NCBI GenBank assembly: GCA_019916065.1
Contig: CM034233.1
Location: forward strand, 38,480,862-38,544,861
Reading direction: 5' to 3'
Length of the DNA stretch: 64,000 bases
Source of the DNA: Vitellaria paradoxa
Lineage: Eukaryota > Streptophyta > Magnoliopsida > Ericales > Sapotaceae
This document shows positions 1 to 12,100 of the stretch, piece after piece. The position numbers and the translations under genes were made by a program. The notes under the pieces were generated by a model. The model made no database searches and was not told the DNA's origin. It worked only from the letters and a program-made list of their open reading frames with translations. Within the stretch, counting starts at the first letter, position 1; each line of letters starts with the position of its first letter.

Positions 1-2955
1 CAAAAATCGAACTGAACCAACCCGATATTTTCGGTTTGGTGTGGTTTGGTTCCAATTTAAAATCAGTTTGATTTCAGATCCAAATTTTAGGAACCAAAAA
101 AATCAATTTGGTTCTAGGATAAGCATGAACCCAAACTAGCCCGACTCATACACACCCCGAATTGTAGGAGTTTATAATACTCCTCACTGGAAGTAGTCAC
201 TGGTAAAGATGAGACATTCTCACTACCCATAATAACTCCAGGAGAAATAGGCGTAGTAGCCGAATGTGCTATCTATGCCGGTCTACCATGAAGTTTCTAA
301 CATTTTCACGAAGATATCCTATTTTCCCACAGTGTGTGCATTTTGGCCAAGGGCCCTTCCCCTTACTCTTCCAGTATCTAGCTCGAGTATCTTTAATTAT
401 ATTTACTAATTTGACTAATGATTACAAAATAAGCAAACTCAGATTTAGCTGCTTATGTGATCAAAAGGGTCTGGGAAGCAACCATTAGCGCTCGTGAGTA
501 AGTTGGCCAACATAGGAAAAGAAGCACCCCCCTAGAATCTGAGCTTTGACAAGTTCAAAATTAGGATCAAGACTAGTAAGAAATTTCACAACCACCATCT
601 ATTCTCACTATTTTTTGCATAACATTAATGTCAGCAGAAAATGGCTCAAGAGAATTCAGTTCCTCATACATCTTCTTCAACGTTGTAAAGTATGTAGTTA
701 TGGAGTTCTAAGATTGTTTTAAGTTTGAAAGTTGAGACATTGTAGATGTGACTCAAATCACTTAAGTAGACCAATTGAATAAGTCCCAGATCTCCTTGCA
801 AGTGTCCAAATGAGTACAAATATCTGCAACCTTGGCTTCCATCGAATACCAAAAAACACCCACAATATTTGCATCCTCCTGAATCCAAATGCCGTAGGCA
901 GCCTTTGAAGGGGTTGGAGCAGGGTCAGTGAGCTATTTGTATTTCCCAAGTCTATGCAAGGCAATTTTGACTACTTTGGACCATTGAAGATAGTTATTCC
1001 CATTTAACTTCCTAGTCGTTGAATAATTAAGCCAACTGCTTTGGACAATTGATAACTTTCTTTGGGACGCTATGCAAGAACTAGTCAACAAGGAGGAAAT
1101 GTTTTTTTAGAGGGCTTTTATGAAAGGTGGTTTTGCAATTAAGGGGATAGTCTCTATTTGGTGGAAAAGATTAGTAAAGATCAAAGCTCTTCCTAAAGTG
1201 ATTTTCTCACTCTCTCTCTCTCTCTCCATCTCTTTCTTTTTTTTTGGGGGGGGGGGGGTAGACAACGTCTCTCGAGGCCATTCTTATTGTTGATAATCTT
1301 TGTAAAATGAGTATATTTTGGATTTGAGCTATGTAAAAGTCTAGTGTTGAGACTTCAATCATATTCTCCTTCAATGTCTAGTGGCTAGAGGTGTTTTAAG
1401 CTTGGTGTTTTCCATTTTTCGTATGAAGAGAATAAATCAAGGACTAAAATTTAGTTTCAATAGAGTATTTTAGTTACCACAATAATAGAAATATTTTTGT
1501 AAAACGTTTTGAAAGCGGCAAAAGAAAACTAAAATATATACAAATGTTTAGAGTATAAATTTTAAAAATTATGAAAGCCTCAAAATAAATTAATTAAACA
1601 TTATTTTAGTTTATTATGCTATCTTTTGGGAAATTTTTTGTAGTGTTTCAATATAAAAACTAGAGTTATTATTTCAGTATTTTTTCATTTCAAGCTTTTA
1701 GGAATTAGAAATTTTTCGACTACTTCGTAGAAAAGAAACAATATTTTAATCTTTCAGTGGCTATCACTTCTTCAATGATGAATCATATGGCATGTCCGGC
1801 TCGCAACGATATGAGATGGAGGGATAAGTAAGTTTTTTGGTAATTACCTTGATGAAGTCTATTTGGCAAGAGAGAAACCATGAAGTTTGTAAAAGTGTAG
1901 AGATTCTGATTTGTAGCCTAAATGGTATCAACCTTGTTCATTGCCTTATTTCTTTTATTTATTTTTGGATAAGGGGGAATGTTCCCTTTTTTGCTTCTCT
2001 ATTTTCACTATTTTGGGGTGGGGGGGGGGGATTTCTATTTGTTTGTAGACATAAATATATATATATGGCAATAATGTTGTCCCTGTATTGGCCTCCTTAT
2101 ATATACAACTCATTTCCATCTATAAAAAATAGCTTTGTTTTTTGTGCTTGTACCACAGGTGAGGAGGCTATTCTTGCTATTAATTTGAGGTTGATAGTTA
2201 TCAATATTAGTCACCATCCCACCCAGAAGCTCAAGTTGATAGGGAGAGAGAAAAATGTATTATTTACGTTGACTTATTTTCTCTCAACACGCTCGCTTCA
2301 CATGTGGTCAAGTAGACTTGTTTTTTGGGGCCAAGCATGTGCAACCATTGACTCGTTGGGTTGGCGGTGAGATTTAAACTCATGAACTTTGTCTACTCAA
2401 AATATCATGTCAAGTTGTTAAACATCATCTCACTTAAAAGCTCGAGTTTTAAGGTAGAAGGAAACTTTACTATTATATTTGTCAAGGAACCCAACAACGC
2501 ATGAGAGGAGAGATCTCAACCTTAAAACTCAAGTGTTAAGATGAGAAAAGTAGGGAAAATAAACTACCTTTCTCATGAGCTAATGCGAGACAACTTTTGA
2601 CAGCCCTCGCACTGGCCGTATGGACATAAGCATAGTATGGACTGTGGTGAGACTTATTTAAACTCACTCTATACCATGTCAAGAAACCCAATAACACACG
2701 CGGAGGAGCCACAACCTTAAAAGCGAAGTGTCAAGGTGAGAGAAGTCCATCTATTATGTAGGGAAAATAACCTTGCTTATGGGCTAATGTGAGACAACTT
2801 TTGATAATATTGACATTTTCTCTCAACAAGAGGTAAATTTCTCGCAAAAACACATTTCAGGAGCAAGCATATTTTTATGAAAGAGACCATAACAAAATTG
2901 CAAGCGATAATTATATAAACACAAGTATCGAGAACTACTGGAAATCTATCATTAC
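1..2955 (-). other. Intron 6 (part): relic repeats, no exon found
   Basis: This stretch lies downstream of the exon 6 donor. Bases 1-110 are rich in GGTTTGG-like motifs. A Copia gag relic lies at about 150-1030. A homopolymer pair of T and G lies near 1233-1257. Bases 2350-2810 contain two diverged copies of a dispersed motif (around AAACCCAACAACRCAYG and YTCATGRGCTAATGYGAGACAAC). The rest is AT-rich with nothing I recognise. Confidence 0.6.
150..1030 (-). pseudogene. Copia retrotransposon gag relic
   Basis: Read on the minus strand with stops and frameshifts, about 1030 down to 550 resembles the N-terminal gag domain of plant Copia elements. The recognisable landmarks are L-N-G-N-N-Y-L-Q-W-S near the start, E-I-W-D-L-F in the middle, and Y-F-T-T-L-K-K-M-Y-E-E-L-N-S-L further on. 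About 350-250 holds a worn zinc-knuckle-like stretch. No LTR, protease or pol part is visible next to it. The family call rests on motif order only; the frame is badly broken. Confidence 0.6.
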
Positions 2956-3176
2956 CTGCAAAACCGACTTTAAGAATAAAAGTGTTCTAGAACCATGCTC
3001 CATGAATTTCACAAATATTTGTTCTACGGCCTTTAATCCACACTCAAGTCCATCTTTCATGCATTCAGATGAAATGGGCATACGGATAACAGTACATTCT
3101 GATGATAACCATGGCATACTTTGGCCAATCAACAACGGATTAAATTGATCACGAAATTGCTCAGTCAAATTAGTAC
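2956..3176 (-). CDS. Sacsin-like gene exon 6
   Basis: This exon has 221 nt after the acceptor ATCGTAG at 3177 and encodes residues 2949-3021. The text [15 protein letters not shown] parallels the R-D-Q-F-H-P segment of exon 2 and the P-D-Q-F-S-P segment of exon 3. The ending [10 protein letters not shown] parallels L-T-L-L-F-L-K-N-V of exon 2. The donor TTGCAG|GTAATG at 2955 leaves phase 0. No further exon of this gene could be recognised between 1 and 2955, so intron 6 and the remaining exons extend beyond the window. Confidence 0.9.
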
Positions 3177-6100
3177 CTACGATCAAATTAGGAAACATGT
3201 CAGTCGTTAAATTCTCTTGGGAGACTGAATACATAATGCAAACTAATCAAAAAAAACTTTCTTCATAATGAGAACGGAGGAGAAACATGGGAAAAGAAAC
3301 AAAAACAAAAAATAGAGAGAGAAAGAGAGAAAGTATGTTCATAAGTGGTCAAGCTTTTCAAACCTAATAGTGCCATCACTCTCTGAAAAACCTGGAGGCA
3401 GGAAAACAAATTTGTCATCCCATTATTTGACTACCTTGACCCAGAAGCATCATAACACAAATATGAAACAAAATTGAAAACTTGTAAGATAGCCATTAAG
3501 GTCGGGGATGAAGAATTGCTAAGCTCATAATCAAAGCTTCCAGTGAAAGCTAATAGGCTGGATTCATAAAGTAACAAAAAGCATACAATTTAGCCAACTG
3601 GAACCAAAAGCCTTGTCAACATTACATTCAAATATTTGAATCAAGATATTACAGGAACTAAACATAAAATGTAACAAACATCAAGGAGGGCAAGGATAGG
3701 TGCATAAAGCATCAACAAGGACATAGGTAGGAGAATAAAGCCTCAACATCGAGTTCCAGTTAATACCGTTGATTAGAAATCCACAATGCCTTCTCCACTA
3801 GAAAAAAAAAAAAAAAAAAAGCCACTGATAAACAAAGAGAGAAGCTAACAGGTGAAACTTGGAAATCAATACTTCTTTCCCATTTCCTTGTGTCACTCTG
3901 AATAAACATATAACATAGCTCAAACCCATCTTTAGATGGTCGACTTCATGATAAACTCCTTTTTTTCATTTGATTATATAAACTCATATAACTATGACAC
4001 TCAAAAATATATTTTAGCAATTAGAGAAAATGAAAACTTAAAATTCAAGATTCAAAACTATGGCTCTGTTTGAAGTGACAAAAAACTCTAAAAAAGTGTG
4101 AAAAATACTGAAAAACTCTAAAAGTTATTTACTTTTTATCACACTACGCGAATTACGAGCCCACAACTTATCTCATTTTATCTCACTTTTTGTCATTCTA
4201 AAAGCATTTATGTACAGTAGATAAATAGGAATAAAGGGTAGCATGTCCGGCCTTAATACATATATCATATCTTTACAGTACAAGTGGTGATGGAAGACAG
4301 CCCAATAGCCAATGAAGGTACTCCATGGTTAGGAGTTATGTAATGAGAGTTTGAATATCATTTTCCCCTTAAGAAGACTTGGAGATTTTAGAAATTTTTA
4401 TTATTTGCCATGCACAATCATGAAGGAATCGATGTGGTGGTGCAGAAAAACAGATCGTGGAGGAGGCTGGTCAATTAAATAAGTACATACAAAAGGGGTG
4501 GTCAAATGTAAAGAAGTACATACTAAAGGGGAACCGGCTGTTTAGATGGTTAAGGAAACAAATATGGATGAGGGCGTGGCTACGAAAAGAAATAAAAAAG
4601 GGTGGGAGCATTTGCTAGGATTCATTGTAATGAGGCCAGAAGATGCAGTTTTGACTCGATTTCATGCATGGGAATGTTGATTTCCAATAGTATTCCAAAT
4701 CGATTAGAAGACTTCAATGGCTAGCCATGTCCCTCTACACAACCATGAAATTATAAGAGAACCTTTCTATATTAATGGTTATCAAGGCTCCAGAGTGATG
4801 CTTGAGTAGTTTTTGTTTTCTTTTGTTTGTTTCATTTTATTTATTTATTTATTTTAACACGCAGTTAGGGGTGTCCACATGAGATATCTTTTGTAAGCTG
4901 ATGTTAGGAGTTACCTTTCTGTGTGATGCACAAAGAAATTTGGCATCCAAGAAATCCACCAAAGGTGGCCTCTTTTACATGGACAACTGGAGATGATTTG
5001 TCTAATAAATAATATTGGATGTTAGGGAAGGTGTTTAAGTGTTAGCGTTGTATATAAGTAAGATCAAAAAAGGCACTTAACCATCTAATGTGAGTAGTAT
5101 ACTTGTGTTTGTTTTTATTTTTGGTTTAAGCTCCTTATTAGATGATGGTGTGTTGCATAATATGGTGAAAGACAATCATACTTTTATTAGCTCATATATA
5201 TGGAAGATGAGTTTCTTGGGTATTTGTTATGAATTGGCTGTAAAACACTATGCTCTAGGTCTGTTTCTTATATACAAACAACAGCATTTGATATTAGAGT
5301 TGAGTTGGCCACACGTTTGTTGTTTCATTACTATAATTGGTGAGTGTTTTGAGTTCTTCAAGCATTCTTCTTGTTTTGGTACTACAACCATGTAGAATTA
5401 AAGTCAATCATATAAGCGAAGAAAGGGCGAGAAGAACATAAATAATAGCCCACTCTAAAAATTACCATAAAAGTTAAATTGTATTAGCATGCTTGGTCTT
5501 AGTCACAATCAGCTCTATTGTTCATTAAAAGCAAGAGAATTCTTGATTAGGGGAGCCACACTATCTTGCCATAGTTATTAGAAATAATATATTGAGATTC
5601 AGGGTATTTAGGAATTTTATTCCATTTTTTATTAGTTTCCTAGTTTGTTTAGGATTCTTTTTCTATTTTGTACAAGACTTCTACTAATATAAATAAAGGC
5701 CTTAACCCACTTATGTGTGTGCAGTTTTCCCAAAATCCCTATACTTCAACATTGTATCAGAACAAGGATCCTAAACCTATGCTAGCTGCAATAACTGGTC
5801 CGAAACCCTACTAGCCTCTGTTCCTTATGTGACATGGTGCTACAATTCTTCTGATCAAAGATTTAGGTCACCGCAACCAATCATCTGCTGGTAGTGCTAG
5901 AGTTCTCATCGAAGCAAGCCACCAGAGGTACAAAAGGAGTCCCATTAGTGAAGTTAGAGAGCAAACGGAGCTTCCACGTGCCCACAAGCACCGCTACCCC
6001 ATTGAGCTACAATTCTACACCACTATTTATCCCTCTCATTCTTTCCCATTGCTGAAGCAAGCCAACCACCAGCCAGACTCACCATAGCCAAACAAGAAAA

Positions 6101-9100
6101 TATGGGCCAAACAAGAAAATATGGGCCTAGGGAGATACTCAATTCTTAGTGCATTGTGGAATTCTATAAAACCACATATTACTATCATCCACCTCAACAC
6201 ACAAAAAAGTTTCGAATTATTGTAAACTTCTTTATTCTAGCGATCCATACAATCTATCCCTAAGTATCTGAAATAAAATGATACTCCATTTGCTGAATAC
6301 TTTGCCTCCTTACAGTAACTTCATGAGGAATTGAATGTCCTACAGCCTATCACAGCAGATGTCCACTCTATGCAGATGCAAGAAGAATAGCTAGTCATTC
6401 TCAAGTTCCCAGCAAGACTTGAACTATGAGTATGATTTCTTCCGGTCCTTCCAAATTCTCACTAGCAAAAAGATTCCCTTTATGGTTAAGACATTCTAGG
6501 AGGATTCACAATATTATTCAAGAAACATCATTTCTTTAGTATGCATGTCGTTTAGCTCTTTTCAGCTCGACTTCCAACCCTTAACCATGGTGACACGATC
6601 CCAGACATCTCATCAAAGTAATCAAAATGGCCGCGGAAGAGGTCAAGAATCTTCCAGAGAAGTAAACATAGTGGAATGGGGAATCACACTTATGACACCT
6701 GTTGGAGTGAAGAAACAAGGTAGAAAGAAAAACTTCTTCTCGTTACATTGTGTATTTCACCGTACATGCTATCTCATACATACAAGTAGAAATGGCTCAA
6801 AAATAGAATGCATATAAATCAGCCTATAAATCAGGTCCTTATAAATCAGCTAATTACCAAAAATATAAAATCTATAACTATTCTTCTCGCACTCCCCCTC
6901 AAGCTAGTGAATGGATGTTGTCCATTCCAAGCTTGCTAATTATAGATTGAAAAATTATGCCAATTCAATCCCTTGATTAATACATAAGCAAGTTGATCTT
7001 TGGTAGAAACAAAGGGTACAAATTAGACCACTATCCAATTTTTCCTTTATGAAATGCCTATCAACCTCAACATGTTTGGTACGGTCATGTTGTACTAGAT
7101 TACGTACTACTATGTTGATAGCTGACTTATTGTCGCAAGAGAGCTTCATTGGTGCCTCCCACTTGATTTTCAAGTCTTCTAGAATGATGTTGGGCCACAA
7201 TAGTTCACAAATTCCTAGTGCCATTGTCCTGAATTCTACTTCTGTATTAGACCTTGCCACAACACTCAGCTTCTTACTTCTCCAAGTCACAAAATTGCCC
7301 TCAAAAAAAGTACAATAACCTAATGTTGATCTTCGGTCAATTAGAGACCCTGCATAGTCAGCATCCGTATAAGCTTCAAGAGTCGGCTTTTCTCCTTTCT
7401 TAAACAGAATTCCTTTCCTTGATGATCCCTTTAGATACTGTAAGATTTTGTATACTGCCTAAAGATGTACTTCTTTAGGATTATGCATAAACTGACTTAC
7501 CACACTTCCTGCATAGGCAATATCAGGCCCGGTATGAGACAAGTAGATTAATCTTCCTACTAGTTTTTGATAAGTACCTCCGTCTACTGTAACATCCTCC
7601 AGAGCTTCTCCAAATTTATGGTTGAAGTTTATAAGTGTCTCAATAGGTTTGCACCCCAACTTTCCTATATCTCTCAATAGATCCAACACATATTTTTGCT
7701 GAGATGTGAAAATTCCATGCCATGAGTGAGCAACTTCATGCCAAGAAAATATTTCAACCTCCCTAGCTCCTTTATTTCAAATTCATTAATTAGACACTTC
7801 CTTAAGGGTTCTCTACCTTACATAATTTTTTTTTTTAAAAGATAAGTTTTATTAAAAAGCATCGAAGAGATGCCAAAGTGAGAGAGCAAAATACAAACTT
7901 CCCCTACTTACTGCATGCTAGCTATAAAAAGTAGAAAGGAACTAAGATCTATCTCTTTTCCTTCTTCTACCCCACTAAACAAACAAGAAAGGAATAAACT
8001 TTTAGAATGCAAAACAGTCCTTTCTGCATTATTAAATATCCTCCTATTACGCTCCTTCCAAATCGACCAAAAAAGATAAAAAGGAATCAGATTCCAAATC
8101 TTTTTCTTCCTCCTGCCCATTGGTTGTCCCCACCATGCTGAAAGAAAGCTTTTTAAGTTAACGGGGAAGCACATTTGAACGCCAAAGCATGAAAGAATTA
8201 GACTCCAAATTTCAGTGGACCAACCACGTGAATGAATAGATGATCAATAGATTCCTATTGTCTGAGACATAAAGAGCATCTATTAACTATCAAGTAACCC
8301 CTTCGCTTTAGATTATTCATAGTCAAAATCCTTCCCCTCGCAACACACCAAGAGAAAAAAATGACCCTTCTAGGAACAGGAGCCTTCCATAAATTCATCC
8401 AAAGAAAGACATCCCTCTCCCCTCTGTAAGAATAGATACAGGGATTTCACTATGAAATCTTTATGCGTGGATTACTTCCAAATCAATGTATCTACCATGT
8501 CTTCCATCGGTAAAGAATAGAGTAATTCCATCAGTATCCAGAAGCTATCCAATTCCAAATCATTTAAACTCCTTCACAGCTGAACATTACAAACTCTATT
8601 TGAGCCAAAACCTATGCTATAATCTGAGACTAAGCATTCATGTCCATTGCAAGTACATAAATTTCAAGAAAAGCTTCTGAAAGATAGCCGACAGCCAACC
8701 AATTATGTTTCCAAAACAAAATTGTATCCCCCCTTCCCACCTTCCAAGATAAACAACTAACAAATCTGGACCAATTCCTTCTTATACATTTCCATAAACG
8801 GACACCATAATAGGAGGAACCTCCAGTAGAAGTCCAGCCACCTTTTTCCACACCATATTTAGTCACAATCAGTCTTTTCCAAAGACTAGAGGTTTCATGT
8901 GCAAATCTCCAAAGCCACTTCCCCATAAGTGCTTCATTATGCAGCTTCAACTATCTAATTCCTGCTCCACCCGACTGTAAAGGCTTGCAAACTACTTTCC
9001 AATCCACTAAGTTGTGCTTGAAGACTCCTTCACTCCTACTCCAAAGAAAATTTCTTTGCAATCTCTCCAATTCCTTTAAAACTAACACAGGGGCTGGGAA

Positions 9101-12100
9101 AAGAGAGAAGAAATAAGTGGGAAGACTAGAGAGAACACTCTTAATCAAAGTAATCCTCGCCCCTGTTAATAGGTAGTTAACTTTCCACTCAGCCAATCTA
9201 GTTCTGCACCTTTCGATAATAGGTTCCCAAATTTGTTTTGACCAAAAATTGGTTCCTAGAGGCATACCCAAATATACTGTAGAAAGAGAACCAATTTTAC
9301 ATCCAAGACCAGCAGTAAGATCCTCCAAATCAGAACTTATTCCCACTGGCAGAACCTCAGATTTGCTTAGATTGATCTTCAAACCTATGACAGCTTCAAA
9401 ACACAATAGAATACAATGTAGATGGCCTAACTGTAACAGATATGCTCCACAAAAAACAATGGAATCATCTGCAAACAGAAGATAAGAAACACTGATGCTC
9501 CGATTGCTAGTTAAAACAGAAAATCCTTAAATGAAACCAGCCTGTTTTGCCTGTTTCATCATCCTACTGAAAACTTCCATTACCAAGATAAAAAGAAAAG
9601 GTGATAAAGGATCACCTTGTCTTAAACCCCGAGAGAAAGCAAAGAAACCTTCAGGAGAGCCATTAATCAAAACAGAAAAACTAGCAGTTGAAATGCACCA
9701 ATTCATCCATTGACACTATCTTTCTCCAAAACCCATTCTTCTCAGCATATAGAGCAGAAAGTTCCAATTAACATGATCAAATGCCTTTTCAATATCCAAT
9801 TTACAAATTAATCCAAAGCTTTTGCTCTTAATTTTGGAATTCAGAACCTCATTTGTAACAAGTATGGCATCCAAAATCTGACTTGCCCTAACAAAAGCAT
9901 GCTGAGAATCTGAGATAAGTCTGTCCATTACCTGTTTCAGCCTATTAGCTAGCACCTTTGAAAGAAGCTTATAAACTACTCCCACTAAACTAATGGGCCT
10001 AAAATCTTTTTATCTCCACTACAACATTCTTCTTAGGAATTAATGCAATGAAAGTTGAGTTCAAGTTTCGAACAAATCTGCAGCTGCTGTGAAATTCACC
10101 AAACATTGACAGCAGATCATCCTTGAGAATGCTCCAACAGTTTTGAAAGAAAGCTATAGTCCAGCCATCTGGTCCAGGGGCCTTATTGCCATTTAGTTCC
10201 ATAAGTGCCTGATATACCTCAGTTTCTGTGAATGGGAAGTCAAGACTTGCTGCAACAGGGGAACTAAGCTGAGAAAAGTCCATATCGTTCACTAGAGGCC
10301 TCCGGTTTTCTTCTTCCGTAAACAACTTCTTGTAAAAATTCACAATGCTTTGTTTAATCACCCCTTGGTCATCAATTAACTCCTCATTGACTTACAATTT
10401 ATCAATCCAGTTTTTCATTTTGTTTGCAGATGCCATTTTATGGAAGAATTTAGTGTTTCAATCACCTTCTTTGAGCCATCTAATTCTAGATTTTTGTATC
10501 TAGCTTATTTCCTCCATTTTGATTAAATTAGTTAATCTCAAAATCTTGTCTTGCCTCAAAATTCTCCCTTGATCAGATAGATTACCACCATCACCCAATG
10601 AATCTAAACCTTGAATATCTTTCTCCAACTGAGCTTTCCACTGTTCCAACCTTCCAAAAACCTCAAAATTCCAATGTTTCAGATCTGCTTTTAGATTCTT
10701 CAGCTTCTGCATCAATCTGTAACTTGCAAACCCATTGAAATTATATTTATTCCACCATGGAGCAATCATTTCTTTAAAACCCTCTACCTACAGCCACATA
10801 TTCTCAAATCTAAAGGGTTTAGGACCTTTTATTCCTCCCCCATCGAACATGAGAGGGAAGTGATCAGAAGCTATCCTAGGAAGAGATTTTTGGAGAACTG
10901 CAGGAAATAGGTCCTCTCAATCAGAAGAAACCAAAAATCTGTCAATCCTAGACTTACAAATGCTATCGCTCTAGGTATATCTACTTCGACCTAAAGGCAA
11001 GTCAATGCATTATAAACCTTCTATGAAATCTGAAAAAATTTCCATCTACTTTGTTCTTTTTTTGCATCCCCATTTATCCTCAATACTTCTAGTCATGTTA
11101 AAATCACCACCCAAACACCATGGCAGGTTCCACCTAAAAACTGCTGCTCCCACTTCTTCTAGAAATTCTGGTTTCCAGTGTTCATCACTAGTCCATAAAC
11201 TCCCGTAAAAGACCAAGATAGGTCCTCATCAAGATGCTGAAACATACATGAAATGGAAAAAGAACCGATCTCAGATTCCACAGCTTGTAATTTTCTACTA
11301 TCCCACATGATTAGGATACCACCCGAGGTCCTAACAGACTCCAAAGCTACCCACTTACACCAGCCACCACCCCAAATAGACCTGACAATGTAATCATCTA
11401 TCCTGTTGAGTTTAGTTTCCTGCAAACATATTACATCAAGATGATATTTGATAATTACAGACTTGATTAACGTCCTCTTCTCCTTGCCACAGCAGCCCCT
11501 AACATTCCAGCTTAATATTTTAGGTTTCATTCTAAACACAAAGACAATGTCGCTCCCCTCTGCCCTTTTCTTTGACAAGATCTCCTCCTTCTTTATCATA
11601 ACTGATTGAACATTGTACATTTTCTCAACTCCCTTGCTCCTCCTCTAGTACGGCTCTTTTGAAACTTCTACTAACCACTATTAAGTTTCCTCCTTTTTTC
11701 TTCAATGGATTGTAATAAATCCATAATCTGTTCTTCAAAGCCTTCACTTGAAATGCCCAAAATCTTCTTAAAAGACTTCATACAATTAATCACCCAGGCA
11801 AATATCTTATTTTGATCCTGCCCACAACTCCCTAACAACAGATGGTTATCATCTCTTTGCCACTCATCATCTAGACCAACTACAGCCAAAGGTTGGCATT
11901 CTAGAGCTTTCTCATTGACACCTTCTTGCATTCCAAAGGGAACCAACATATTCCCAAAAGATGAGATATTACCATCAACAGCATGATCTTCCAAAATGGA
12001 ATTGACTACAGTGGTCTCCACAGGAGGAGGACTAACCCATGGTGATGAGTTCATTTGATCAAAGAAAATCTGAGATCTTTGTTTTTTCCTAGAGTTGTAC

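Noticed and set aside
1837..2370. 177-codon plus-strand open frame
   Set aside because: It crosses a G run and dispersed repeat motifs, shows no domain, and lies antisense in an intron; chance frame.
1..2955. Seventh exon of the sacsin-like gene
   Set aside because: No minus-strand frame here matches the expected continuation; frames at 664-964 belong to a Copia gag relic.
5090..5395. 101-codon plus-strand open frame
   Set aside because: AT-rich composition, no recognisable domain, inside intron 5.
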